This document shows, one piece after another, positions 40,492-52,653 of a stretch of DNA of 64,000 nucleotides (the stretch's first letter is position 1; every line of letters starts with the position of its first letter). The DNA lies in contig NC_021674.1 in NCBI RefSeq assembly GCF_000247815.1, forward strand, positions 84,512,147 through 84,576,146, written 5' to 3'. Source of the DNA: Ficedula albicollis (Eukaryota; Chordata; Aves; Passeriformes; Muscicapidae). Under the pieces are notes generated by a model, which had not been told where the DNA came from, did not search any database, and was given only the letters and a program-made list of their open reading frames with translations. The position numbers and the translations under genes were made by a program.

Positions 40492-43169
40492 GCGGTCTTC
40501 TGTTCTCTACCTTGTTTCCTTCATTACTTCAACTGCTGGTAGACCCAGAAAAGTGGGAAAAGTTTCTATATTTTTACTCTCCTCAGCTGGATCATTCTAC
40601 TCCTGTGGTAGTGCTGTGGGAAGGGCTACTGTCATCTTGCAAGTGTAAAGGATATATTCCTAGGTCCGTGTTGCTGACAGGTAAGACTCAGTTAACCACT
40701 CCGTCATTTAAATTTTTTTTTACAAGAACCTTTATTTTCTAGTGTCTTTTTTACAATTTTTTTCCCTAATGTCTAATTGTCTAATGAACAATCTTCTGAA
40801 TGATTTGGAAATGTCAATAGATGAAAGCTGGAATAAAAGCATTAGAGGGTTTTTTAAAATGTTTTCATGATAAAAAAGCATTGCTTAAATAACTTTTGCA
40901 ATCCTGAGAAGCAGCATAATGAAGTAGTTTGTATTAATACGAAAAAATGTGCACAGATTTTGACGTGTATCTTGTTTATATCTGCTTACATGCAGACAGA
41001 AGACAAATCAACATTTAATAATAGAACACATGTCATCTCTGACCAGTGATAGTCCAGCAGCTATTACAAACAGTCACAACCTGTGTGATAAATAAAAGGA
41101 AACAGCCATTCAGTAACAGGAGTAACCAAATACTTCGTGGCCCAGAGCATTTTTGCTTTTTGTTTCCTTGCTAACTTTTAGGACACACCTGGTGCCTTTC
41201 ATGCTACCTTTGTGACAATTGCTCCTGGTGATTTACACAGAATGAATATTAATCTCTGCTTCTTTGATCAGCAGCATAACGCCACCATCCTAAGGACTGA
41301 CATCATGTTCATTGTACCTGTGTGCTTGAGCTGGGTCATTGTTGTTAAAGTGTATTTTTCATTTAGTGAAATAAATGAGAAACCAGTTCTGAGATGTTTT
41401 ACCCTGACAGCAGGATGGAAGCCTGTTTGTTGTTTGAAATGCATATTGCCCCATAGTGGTCTTGTAATTTAGGAGAGGAACTGCTTAGTGTGATTTACTT
41501 TGTCTTAACTGACAAAAGCTGTTTGATCAATTGGAGAATAAATCCCACTTCTCCCTGCCACTTCTTTTAAAGCTGTTTTCTGCAAACAAAAGAAATCTAG
41601 TACTCATGAATTTTTATGCTGATTATAAGTTCATGTTCAATATGAATTCAGTTATGAAGGCAGAGATTTAAAGAATGCACTTACCCTGTGCTAAAACCCT
41701 GTTCACAGATTTATGTAGAATTGTCTCAGATGAAAAGTATTTGTCCTAAAGAAGGAATGAACTAACTGAGTCTGTGCTGACTGTCTGTGGTGTTTGACAC
41801 TTAGTCTGTGGACTCTGAGACTGCCCCAGGGAGATGAGAATGTCTTGCTTTAGCTAAATAATTCTAGTTGCATCCCTGCATACTACATAAATGACATCAA
41901 TACCACATCTTAGTAGTGGATGGTTTGGATGGAATTAAAATACTCTGAAGCAACTTGTACTTGGTGACTGAGAATGTAACTGCCTGTGAAATTATAACGA
42001 ATTAGGATGAAAGAAAGTTCTTAAAAGCAAAAAGTAACACAATGCATTTTATTTACTTGGACAGGGACACACTAAAGCACTAAACAAACACTTTTTGGCA
42101 GCTATCATTTAATGTGATAATCATTATTGTGGAATTACTAAAGCATTGTGGTATCCCAAATCTGAGTCTCAAAAGGAAATTTTGGAACTACTTTTTAATA
42201 AGGACATATCCTGAGAAAGTTATTTTTAATAAGAAGGCTACACAGTGGAAAATGAAACTGAGACAATATGATTTGTACAGTCTTTGTCATCTTGACATTA
42301 GAGTGAAAATTACTGTTTCTTCCCTTTAATGAAATATCTGGCAAATTAAATTGTGGAGAAATGACAAATTTGACCTTCTAAAAATACAGGGATGGCAAAA
42401 TCTGTGAAAATGCTATGGTAATATTGACTCCTTTTTTGGTTTTTAGTTGTTGCTCAGTGTAATGTGTGGTTATACAACTTCCCCTTTTTTGCACAATTCA
42501 CTTTTAGCAAAGTTTTTTAAATCAAAAGGCAAATTATTAGCCTGATAACTGTCAAATGAAGTGACATTTGAACAGTCTAATAGCAACTTCAAACTCTAAC
42601 ACATGGAGTTGTGGTTTTACATACATCTGTCTTCCTTTCCACTTCAAAATGGAGGAGGAGGCTAAAATTACTCTTTTCAACAGGTGTCCACAAAAAGGCT
42701 CTGGGATTTTCCAATCAAATCTGTGGAATATATAATGTGGCTATTCAACAGATGGTTTCATATTTGAAAGATAGCCAGTTCTAATGACTACAGTGAAACC
42801 AAGGTCCATTTTATATCAAATCGGAAAGTCTTTTACTTTTTGGTGATACACTCCATTGTAGTGATTTTTGTGGAAGACAAGTAGACATAAGATACCCATT
42901 TATTTTTCCCCTTATGCATAATTTTGATTTTATTTATATTTACATAACTGTGGTGCCTTTCATGGTGCTAAAGCCTCCTTCCAATCTGAATCAACTTCCA
43001 GACTCTGTTGGTGGCTTTTGAGATTTTATTATAATATTTTAATAGTTATAGTTATTATGATTTATTATTTAATTGTTATCATAATTTTGTTATAATTTTA
43101 GATGATCTAGCCCTAGCTAAAGTCACCATCTTAACTGACTCTTTTCATCACGTCAGTCATTTAATTTCT
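40492..43169. other. Non-coding stretch
   Basis: AT-rich. No gene, LTR or LINE was recognised, and ORFs are under 90 codons. Confidence 0.5.
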
Positions 43170-43570
43170 TTACAGAGGATCTGATTGTTTTTAACACCAA
43201 ATTCAAAGACTTGAAATCCATCTTCAAAGCTCAGCACTGTTCTGTCCCTGCTTACACATGCCTTGATTTCCCTGAGCTCCTGCTGCTCATATCTGGTCTG
43301 TTGACCTTTGGCTCTGGTGTTTACTGGTACATCCTTTGTGCTCCTGGCTTTAGTGAACTTGATGTTGACCTTGGTGTTTACTGGTACATCCTTTGTGCTC
43401 CTGACTTTAGTGAGCTTGATGTTGACCCCACCACATCTGAGTTTTCTGTAGTGCTGCTCACGGTCACACCTGACACAACGGACAGAGTAAACATTAATGT
43501 TAACAGAACTGTATCAGCCAAAGTAGCATTCCTGAAGAAACAGATGTGCTTCCTGCAAGGAGCCTAATCA
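43170..43570. other. Unrecognised segment open in several frames, with an in-frame duplication
   Basis: The plus-strand frame runs about 130 codons to a TAA at 43567. A minus-strand frame over much of the same segment is also open for about 110 codons. I recognise neither protein. The inside carries a 57-bp tandem duplication, listed separately, that preserves frame. Codon use gives no clear strand preference. It could be a decayed element or retrocopy, or chance. Confidence 0.2.
43315..43428. repeat. Tandem duplication, 57-bp unit
   Basis: Copies at 43315-43371 and 43372-43428 start TGGTGTTTACTGGTACATCC. There are about four differences at most. The unit length is a multiple of three. Confidence 0.93.
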
Positions 43571-46500
43571 TCAGCATATAGGAAATCTCTGTTCTGCTGC
43601 TATGCCCTGTTTTGCTCCTCTGGGTTACAATTTCACCACTGTATCCATGTCCATAATAAAAGCTTCTGACTGATAGAGGTCTAGCAGTGAAACTCCTCCT
43701 GATACAGGACCTTTCTGTCGGCAGAGATTCCACACGAGCTTAATTTAAGGCTTTTGGTAATCTTATCTAACTCAGTTCAGGTACCCCAGGCAGAAATTAA
43801 GAATGTGCCTCAGAGCTGTGCCAGTCAAAGGTCAGGTTTATGCCACTGAATTCAGAGTGAGGTTTCCTTTGAATTTAATAACATCAGGTTTTAGTATTCA
43901 GGAATTAGCAGACAAATTTCCAGTCCCCTCAGGATCGTTTAATGAAACGGATCATCTCTATTCCTGTTCAAATGTTTTTTTTTCTATGAGATAATTTACT
44001 TTTCCTCTAATTTCCTGTTTCTTTCCTTCCTTTCTCAAGCTCTGTCATTGTAGGTTGCATTTTATTTAAATGTATAAACTGAAGTTGGGGCAGGGGTTTT
44101 GTCCTTCTACATATCTAAAATGACAATTGGAGAAATAAAGTTATTATTGGTGAAGAAGCCAGATGAAACAACATTACAAATGAGAAGAAACCATCTATTT
44201 ATACTTCCTATTTCACCAAAATGTTTAGTATAAAAAACCTAGGATAAGAACTGCAAGCTAGAAAGATAAATAAGGATATTCTACTGTATAGAGATGTTTA
44301 AATGCTTCTTTACAAGTAGCCCGTATGTCTAAACTTTTCAGCTTCGTCATCTTACTGTGGTAGTTTTCATTTTTAGCCTTTTCTGTTTTCTTTTCACTCA
44401 TTGCTTTCTAAAGAAAGTTGTTTCCTAATTTTATACAGTGTATTGGTAATTATTTGGGGACTACAGGCTTTTCTTGTTTTTGGAGCATATTGGATAACTG
44501 AGAAAACAATCAATTCATGAACTATTAAGATTTTTTTTAACCTCTCTTTTTCTACTTAGTAGCCAGTATTTGTACCAAGCTAGTGACACTAGAACTTGTA
44601 ATATGGTCCTGTTGTTATGCTTTGCGGTGAAGGGCAGAAACAATTGTGCCTGTGTCCTGCTCAGGAGGGATAGTGAGAGTCTCTGATCATGTTGAAAATG
44701 TGTGATGCCTCATGTATTTGTGAAAATCCTGCATTTCAGGACACCTGATTAGATTTTCCCTTTTATTTTCCCTTGCACCTATTCCTCCTGCTTCTGCAGG
44801 CAATCTGTACTTTCTATGTTACTTTTTATTCTCAGCATCATAGTAAAATAAGTTGGGACAGCTATGCTTTTTTTTTTTTTTAAATTCATGACGGATTTGC
44901 CCTGTGGTTCTTGTTCTGCTTTGTCTAGACCATCTCTCTAAATCTTTTCCACAAGTAAAGCATACAAACTGTAGCTCTAAACGTGATCTGTAAGAGTACA
45001 CAGCATCCTTCACAGTTTTACACACTCAGAAATACAGAGAAAAGACAATTAAAATCTTAATTAAACCTTCATCAGAAACGGGAGTAAGTGTGTGCATGTG
45101 CGCATGACTTTTGCAAGGAAGGAAATGTTTTTGGCACAACAGAATGCTTTGCTGAAGGAGTGGGACAAACACATCCAAAGCACAGGGAAATAGGCTGGAG
45201 CTTGTACTTTTTCCCTTAAATGGACAACCCCTCTGCTTGCTGTGTGCTGACAGAGCAAAGGGGGGTGTGAATCCAAGAGATCGCTGCACTTTGTCCAAGT
45301 GAGTGTCATTTCAGAGCTGATAAAATGACAATTAAAATCTTAATTATCTAAGATGTGGCCAAAGTCATTCTGATATAAACTGGTGGGGTTTCAAAACAAG
45401 AGCAGAAACCTTGATGAATTTGCAATAAATTTGTCCAGTTTGATTTATACACTTTTAGAGCTCTGTTATACAATCATGGTTACTTTCTACACTTTTCCTT
45501 TCTGGGGAAATGGTGACAAAGAGTGTAATGTTATATGATTTATGCTGTTCAAAAGTCTGTTCCAGCACATATGTAGAAGTGATATATTGGAACCTAAATC
45601 CATTTTCTATCTGAAGTCCACAGTATTTAGAGGCTTGTATGTTTGAGGGAGGGAGATATCTAACTGACTAGTGTGTTATGGTTTTCGATAGCAAGAGCTA
45701 CAGCTTCATTAACAAACTTTAAAAAAAACCAACTGATAAAAAATGGATTTTATGGCAGTAACAGAATAGGGTTGTTTTTTTTTTTTAGAAACTGGTTTTA
45801 AGGCTGCTCCTATTATAAAAAAAAAAAAAAGCAATTGAAAATGAAAGGTCATGTGTCCTTGGTGGAAGAATTCTCATTAAAGTTTATCAGCCTGCTTGCG
45901 TTTTTCAGAAAATATAAAGCAAATGAATGCAACAGAAAGCAGAGACTGCTTGCATCATTGTGATGGAATTGCTGCCAACTTGCCTTGTTTATCTAAGAGA
46001 TCTCTGTGAAAATAAGGTCTTTCCCACACAGGCATGAGTCATAGGATGTAATGCAGCTAAGCAGACTTGCTTCAGCTTTCTAATGTGCACAAATCTAAAC
46101 TAACCTGTTTTAGTGCCTGCTCCTGTAACTAGATGAGATCTGAGTTGACAACAGGAAGGGAGAAGTAATGGTGAGTTCATGGTGCTATTTCAGTGCAAAA
46201 ACCTGAATGCTAAGGAAACGATGCAATTTCCATTTATTGGGAAAACTGCAGTTACTGTGACAACAAATATACACTGAAAAAAACATACACAATTTATCCT
46301 CAACTTCAGATTGGTGAGCATAGTAGAAAGGGTGTTCACAAAATCTCACACTATATAGTTATGTGTTTCAAATAACATCCTTACTTTTAAAATATATAAT
46401 CCAGATTGTTCAAAAAAAACCCCTTTAAAAGCTGTAAGCAAGGGCATAAATAAAAAATAGGAAAAGAACACATGGTTAATGATGACTGGTTTAGTGCAGG

Positions 46501-47094
46501 GCTGAGTAAAATTTAATTGAGCTAATATTTCTCATCCTGAGGTTATTCAGTTCCTGTGTCTGTTATTCATAATTATCCAAAAATCTCACTTGTCTCACCC
46601 TCTGTAATTGCAAAGCCTCTTGGATCTAACTTTTAAGGTAAAGGCTACAGTAGTTCTTCTATAGCATGTTATTTCTCCTTTTATTTTTCAACAATGTCTT
46701 CTGTAATGAAAAGAAGCATACATTTTATTCCAGTAGGTAAGGATTTCAGTTCCTCAATCTGATAAAATTCTTTAGAGAAAACAATACATTCCAGTTTTTG
46801 ACTCTGGGCAGGAGATGGCAGGAAGGGAATGATGCCGTGCTGGATGTCCTCAAGCATGTCAAACATAGTGCAGGACAAGATGTCCCTGTGCACAGAGGGA
46901 CACACATGGCAGCAGCTCCTGAGTGCCAGGGGAGCCTCGTGTCCTGAGGCAGCTGGGACCTGTGGGAACCACTGCTGCTTCCAGTGGCACGAGACAGAGG
47001 CTGGAATCCGAGGCACAAAAGGCATCAGAGTGCCAATAGTAAAAGGCAGGGTCACAGTAGCATATCCTCTGCGTGAGGGGTGCCACTTATTTAC
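43571..47094. other. Non-coding stretch
   Basis: Mostly AT-rich with poly-T and poly-A runs near 44870, 45775 and 45817. A GC-richer part at about 46,800-47,090 is open in two minus frames (150 and 90 codons) and one plus frame; none shows a domain. This GC-richer part borders the CR1 fragment and may be an element I do not recognise. Confidence 0.45.
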
Positions 47095-47215
47095 AGAACC
47101 ATAATTCAGGTGGAAGGAACTGGCAGAAATCACCCAGTCCCCTTCAAAGCAGGACTATCTCTAGAGTCTGATCAGATTGCTCAGGGCTTTGGTTATTTTC
47201 GTACATCTTGGGTAT
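47095..47215 (-). mobile_element. CR1 LINE fragment, antisense orientation
   Basis: The plus strand reads ATAATTCAGGTGGAAGGAAC, then CACCCAGTCCCCTTCAAAGC, then CTGATCAGATTGCTCAGGGC. This follows antisense CR1 3' consensus (ATTCAGGTTGGAAGGGACC, CTAGTCCAACCCCCTGCTCAA, GATCAGGTTGCTCAGGGC). It is short and diverged, with no coding capacity. Confidence 0.75.
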
Positions 47216-47840
47216 TTTTAATTTATAGATATTCTAAGGTCTCTCATCTTTGTGATCTTTGGATCACAAAGTTTGGACATAGCTGGCTATGGAATATTTT
47301 GCAAGAAATGACAATCAATGTATCAAAATATATAATACACTGAATAAAAGATGGCTTGGGATTTGGGTAATAGTGACAAATCACAGGTCTTTGGCACTTT
47401 CAAAATTGCAAAAAACCCATTGTTTGATTTTTCTTAATGTCTGTTGTGTTATGTCCTAAAATAGGAATAGTAAGGACAAAAAAAATCTTGTATGTAATAT
47501 TTTATCTTAGTTTACTCCAGCTTTCGGAGTACACACCCTCTTCCTTCCGCCTGCTACATTCTGTTTGAAAGCCAAACATTTAGAATTAGGCAGCATTGAG
47601 GTGCCATCTTTCTACAAAGACAATTCTGAAAAATGTTAAGTAAATTCTATCCAGGTAGTCCAATAAGCTGCAAGGCTAGCATTGAGAATGTAAGTAATAA
47701 GAAAAGAAGTATGTAAGGAAGGATAACAGAGATGCTGCTTTTGAGGAAGGAAACTCTGGAGACTGTTTCCTTTTTTCACTGAACATCTCTTTCCAATTGT
47801 ATCCTAATTAGGAGCAGAGCATGATGCACATATGGCAAAC
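47216..47840. other. Non-coding stretch
   Basis: AT-rich, nothing recognised. Confidence 0.5.
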
Positions 47841-48632
47841 AGGAATCCTAGATGGAGTTCTGGTTAACCTGAGACTAGCTCAGGCTAGTTTAAAAAGCCC
47901 AACTTGTGGAAGCATCTAAATTTACCTGTTAGTGACTATTGTAACACGAAACAAGGACAAAGCAGGGGCCTTGTGGCACTCAGAGGGATGTGGCAGTCAG
48001 TCTTCTCAAATAGGATTTCTTATACCTACTAAGCATAACCACCGAAGACAGGTAACCTTCTCTTTAGATAAATAATGTTCCTAAAACTGGAACTTTAACT
48101 AGAATATTGTCATCAAAGGGAAAAGGAGAGGGAATTCTCATTGCTGGTGATGTACAGATGTCTCAGATCCCATTGTACTTGTCTAGAGCAAACTCAGCAC
48201 TTGCTGCAGAGAAGAACTGGAGGAGCTGGTTTATCTAGGAATCCTAGATGGAGTTCTGGTTAACCTGAGACTAGCTCAGGCTAGTTTAAAAAGCCCAACT
48301 TGTGGAAGCATCTAAATTTACCTGTTAGTGACTATTGTAACACGAAACAAGGACAAAGCAGGGGCCTTGTGGCACTCAGAGGGATGTGGCAGTCAGTCTT
48401 CTCAAATAGGATTTCTTATACCTACTAAGCATAACCACCGAAGACAGGTAACCTTCTCTTTAGATAAATAATGTTCCTAAAACTGGAACTTTAACTAGAA
48501 TATTGTCATCAAAGGGAAAAGGAGAGGGAATTCTCATTGCTGGTGATGTACAGAGGTCTCAGATCCCATCGTACTTGTCTAGAGCAAACTCAGCACTTGC
48601 TGCAGAGAAGAACTGGAGGAGCTGGTGTATCT
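47841..48632. repeat. Tandem duplication, 396-bp unit, about 99% identical
   Basis: Copies at 47841-48236 and 48237-48632 start AGGAATCCTAGATGGAGTTC and end GGAGGAGCTGGTNTATCT. I see three or four differences in all, among them CAGATGTC/CAGAGGTC and CCCATTG/CCCATCG. The right copy ends at the edge of a CA microsatellite. No gene is seen in the unit. Confidence 0.96.
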
Positions 48633-48634
48633 TG

Positions 48635-48663
48635 CACACACACACACATACACACACACACAC
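48635..48663. repeat. CA microsatellite
   Basis: A (CA)n run of about 14 units with one CATA interruption, directly after the 396-bp duplication. Confidence 0.96.
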
Positions 48664-51034
48664 TTACCATACACCCTTGCAGTCTTTTTAATTAAAAAAA
48701 CTGCCGTAAGCTTCAGTGGGGTTAAGTTAACTAGAAAGGTAGTGAGATTTAGGAAGAAGAGTTCATGCTTTGGAAGACACCAGAACAGACAAGAATGCCA
48801 TGTAGGAGGTCAGGAAGCTGGGTGTTTTAAAGCTGAACTCTAAACCTCTTAACCATGAATTTCCAGGTAAACATCTTTAACTATACTCCCTTGTATCCGT
48901 ATGGGCAGGGGTTTCAAGAGTAGCTAGTGGGTTGGAGAAAAAAATAGATAAATTGATTTTTCCTTTGCTTTCAGAGAGTATGTTCTAAAACTCCAAATTA
49001 TTTTGGAACAGCTTTTTATTAGAAAGATAGAGGGGTGCAGTGTAAGTGTCTTTGGTACAGAATTCTATCTATTTGCAAATGAAAATTCACAGAACTTACA
49101 CAACAGGATTGTACTGCTGTGATACTTGGGGGCCCAGGAGGAGCTGTTCAGAGCTGTCTCTGTGATAGTGACACAGCTGCCTCATTCCAAGAAAACAAAC
49201 TCCCTGCAGTGATACAAGTTTCTAGCCCCTGTTCAGTATCACTACCAGCCACACAACCTTTATCACTACAGGTCTCTGAGAGCTAATGGGGTGCTAGAGA
49301 AATATGTGAGAGCTGTAGACACTGTAATAAGTTTCTCTTTAGCTTAGCACAAAGGAAGCCTAGGAAAATAAACAGAAATAAACTGAATAATCTACAAAAG
49401 TGTTCAGTGAATACTCTCAACATAACAGTTTGTAGCAGTTTTTAAAGGAATAAGTAGAATGGGAACAGTTCTACAGGCTGTTGGTGTGAGCTCCAAAAAT
49501 CCCTCCAGGACAGCAAAGAGTGCCTAGAAATACGGCAAGAACAATTGCACACAAGGAGGGTTAGTTTAGTTGCCACAAGCACTAGTTGTGTAAACAAAGT
49601 CTAAATCAGACTGCAAGAGTGTGATTGAACTGCAAGGCTGTAAGAGTGGCAGGACATCTCAGATTCCTTATTCACCAGAAACACTTTGCTAAACTCAGGT
49701 TCCCTCTCCAAAATATTAATGTCGTGTTTGAATTTTGTTGTTTAAAATAATGTTAGCCTTAAAATGTGAGGTGATAGTTGTCATACCAGGGAGGAGGAAT
49801 GCTGGTTAAAATGCTGACTTTCACATGGGTGACTCCCTCTGTGACTCTCAGCAAGTTAGTTTTCCAGTTTTAATAACAACCGGCAATGTTACAAGAATAA
49901 ACAGAGTAGTGACTTTGACACTCTGAGATGTTGCAGTGTGGAACATCACGCCAACAGCTTTGAATAAGAAGACTTAAATAGCCCTCCTTGGAAACCAGAT
50001 TCTGCAGGGAGAAGTAGGAATAGAAGTTGAATTAGTCTGCCTGACAAGAATATGTATTTTTAGAGGAGCTCCCCAGAGGGAAGCTTAGCTGTGCCCTGAG
50101 TTGCAGGTCACAAGTAATCAACCATACTGGTAAAGCACAGCAAAAGAAGGGAGGAGGAGGACTAGAGGGATGTGACCAGAAAGGTTCAAGAACAAAACTA
50201 TACCAGAATAGGAACCAACGTCAATACTAGACATTTCAGGAAAATCAAAACCATTCTCTCAGGTTCAGTTGTACCAGAAGCAATTCACAGGGCAAAGAGG
50301 GTGCTGTGAGCTTGTTGTTATTTTGGGAGGACAAGCTCTCTAGTACAAGGAGGAGACTGCAGGGAAAAAAATAAACCTGAAGGAAAAAGAACCTTTGAGA
50401 GAAGGGGTGAGCTGAACATGACTGCCCAAATTAGCTGGAGTTGGGCAGTCCTGGAGCCACTATGGGACGGGAGGAAGAGGGAGCACCTGGAAAACAGAAA
50501 TGTCCTGTGGTCCTGCCTGTCTCTTGGCAAGCTCAGCAGGTAACCAGTGTCTCCAGTCGTGCCTGCTCTGATAAAGCAATGATGGCAGCTCAGGTGACTC
50601 TTGCCAACTGGGATTTTTCATAAGGACGTACCAAGGAATTAAGTTGCCATTACATGATGCTCAGCTTTAATTAAAACCAGAGAAAATTAGAAAAAAATAC
50701 AGTTCTGATGTCTTCAAGGAAGTTGAAGTCTCTGATCTCCAGATAATCTGGTGCTGTGAAAAACAACTGTAGAAGATTTTCTCGAGATTTTGGATCTGTG
50801 TGGTTGGCAATGCCAGTAGGCAGAAGGGGCAGTGAGTTTGGGAGCAGGGCAGTCTCACCCTTACACGTGTGCCATTGCTCAGAAGAGGCCACAGCTGCTG
50901 AAACATGGCCAAGGGCAGTGTGGGTGTGCCACACTGTGCCCAGCCGTGGTGGAACAGCAGTGGCAGCTGCACAGGTGGCCTCAAAACCAGCCCAGGTCAA
51001 AGCAGGAGCCCTGGAAATAATCTCTTAGTTTAGT
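48664..51034. other. Non-coding stretch, GC-richer to the right
   Basis: No gene recognised. From about 50,000 the sequence becomes GC-richer, and overlapping short ORFs on both strands (50,667-51,028) appear. An older mobile element could lie here but I cannot name it. Confidence 0.4.
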
Positions 51035-51084
51035 TGTGAGCCTCTCAGATTGGGGAGAGAATGGGGTAATAAATAACCCTTCCT

Positions 51085-51270
51085 TGGTTTTCATGAAAGG
51101 GAGCTCAGGTCTTTATTGTGAGGGCTCTACTGAAAAAAGATGTGAAATGTGAAAGCGTAGTAATTACGTCAAGATGGTGGTTTTCATGAAAGGGAGCTCA
51201 GGTCTTTATTGTGAGGGCTCTACTGAAAAAAGATGTGAAATGCGAAAGTGTAGTAATTATGTCAAGATGG
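51085..51270. repeat. Tandem duplication inside the LTR, 94-bp unit
   Basis: Copies at 51085-51178 and 51179-51270 start GGTTTTCATGAAAGGGAGCT. Changes seen are GTGAAAGCG/GCGAAAGTG and ACGTC/ATGTC. It duplicates a poly-A signal region of the LTR. Confidence 0.94.
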
Positions 51271-51291
51271 ACTGGCATCGTCACCAGCCCT

Positions 51292-51570
51292 TTATTAAAA
51301 GCTTTTCATGCCTTCTTTCAGGCCACTCTGACTCCTTTTCTTACAGGCAGCTCCACACAGCACAGACTCCTCTCTCCTCTCTGCAAGTTTTCTTCTCCCT
51401 TCTGCATGACTGGCTAAACCTACAGGCAGCTCCACACAGCACAGACTCCTCTCTCCTCTTAACTGGTTATTAAAAGCTTTTCATGCCTTCTTTCAGGCCA
51501 CTCTGACTCCTTTCCTCATAGGCAGCTCCACAAAGCACTGACTCCTCCTCTCCTTTCTGCAAGTTTCATT
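51292..51570. repeat. Full-partial-full repeat inside the LTR
   Basis: A segment starting TTATTAAAAGCTTTTCATGC (51292-51400) recurs at about 51467-51570. Between them a partial copy of only the CAGGCAGCTCCACACAGCAC part lies at 51421-51460. The right full copy is the more diverged. Confidence 0.9.
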
Positions 51571-51770
51571 CTTCCTAACCCAATCTGCCCCTTGTCCAGC
51601 CACCTAACCCTGTCTGTCCCTCACACAGTATCTCCTTACCTTATCTGTCCATTACACAACCACTTATCCCCTTCCTCCTCTCAGCTGTCTCTCCCTTGCA
51701 CGACCTCATGTCCCTTCCTCCTCACAGCACAACCAGCAGACTCTCAGTTCCAAACTCCAACTTAGCTTAT

Positions 51771-52044
51771 AGCCAGCTGACCCCACTCTTTTATCACACC
51801 CAAACTCATCAGGCAGGCAAGGCTGTGTCCACTCCTCAGCAATCAGTACAGCTGTAATTCATTGGGAAAGATTGCCTTCTGCACTATCCTTGCAAACTAT
51901 CCTACTACAGCCAGCTGACCCCACTCTTTTATCACACCCAACCTCATCGGGCAGGCAAGGCTGTGTCCACTCCTCAGCAATCAGTACAGCTGTAATTCAT
52001 TGGGAAAGATTGCCTTCTGCACTATCCTTACAAACTATCCTCCT
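51771..52044. repeat. Tandem duplication inside the LTR, 138-bp unit
   Basis: Copies at 51771-51908 and 51909-52044 start AGCCAGCTGACCCCACTC. They differ at a few bases (AAACTCATCAG/AACCTCATCGG). The unit carries the TATA-like region, so the LTR now has two. Confidence 0.94.
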
Positions 52045-52090
52045 GCGTGGAAGTCCAAGCAGCCACCCACATTCTGGGTTTACCAGCACA

Positions 52091-52557
52091 GAAGAATGGT
52101 CTGCATGTCCTGCTCTGCTGGGGGAGAAGCGAAAGCTGTAGTCCCCTTTTGGGGAATGACACAGCGAGGGGTTGAGGGAAGAAAAAAAGAGTGAAAAAAA
52201 TCAGCTTTGTGGGGCAGTCATATTCAGATGCAAGAAAGAAGTGTGGAAAGGAAAAGAAACCAGTAGTTTATTTTAAATGATCCTAGTTGATTTCACTTAA
52301 AAAAATAGTGACCCACGGTGACAACATCTAGAATGCTCCAAAAAGGAAAGGAAGTTGCATATGTACCACGTACTGAAAAGTAGCAGCATTTCAGCAAATT
52401 CTTCATCGTTGTGGAGAGTGGAGCTTCTACCCCCCCGTGTAGAGTGGTAACACCCATTCTCTTACCAAAAACTCATACCATACTACAGCAGAATATGAGT
52501 TCAAAAGGCTTGTTTAAAGTCTCACAGCAAATTCTAGCACATCAGGGAGGCTTTTTT
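52091..52557. other. Non-coding stretch
   Basis: Nothing recognised. The short ORFs continue those in the neighbouring LTR by chance. Confidence 0.5.
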
Positions 52558-52653
52558 TGGTTAGTTGTTGGTTGGTTGGTTGGTTGGTGTTTTCTTGCTG
52601 TTGCTGGGTTGTTTGTTTTTGTTGTTTTTTTTGTTTTTTTTTGTTTTTTTTAA
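52558..52653. repeat. GGTT / GTTT low-complexity tract
   Basis: GTTG and GGTT repeats grade into G-spaced T runs. Cys/Phe/Trp-rich and Lys/Asn-rich ORFs across it are artefacts. Confidence 0.9.

Larger units (their letters stand above)
51035..52090 (-). mobile_element. Probable endogenous retrovirus LTR, minus orientation, with internal duplications
   Basis: On the minus strand the segment starts TGTGCTGGTAAACCCAGAAT (complement of the right end at 52090). It contains a TATA-like GTGATAAAAGAG (complement of about 51789-51802), poly-A signals (TTTTAATAAAGGG, complement of about 51286-51298, and CACAATAAAGACC near 51108 and 51205), and ends in a sequence whose complement begins TGTGAGCC (51035). 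Order and spacing fit an LTR. Three separate tandem duplications inside it explain why it is longer than usual. I found no matching target-site duplication for these borders, so the ends and the class are uncertain. Confidence 0.5.

Noticed and set aside
40282..40742. Apparent internal peptide repeats in overlapping plus-strand ORFs
   Set aside because: The repeats arise from the DNA duplication and occur in more than one frame, so they are not a protein repeat domain.
50667..51028. Opposing ORFs of about 90-109 codons left of the 51-kb LTR, considered as a retroviral internal remnant
   Set aside because: No retroviral motif was seen, and the sequence next to the LTR end does not look like a primer-binding site.
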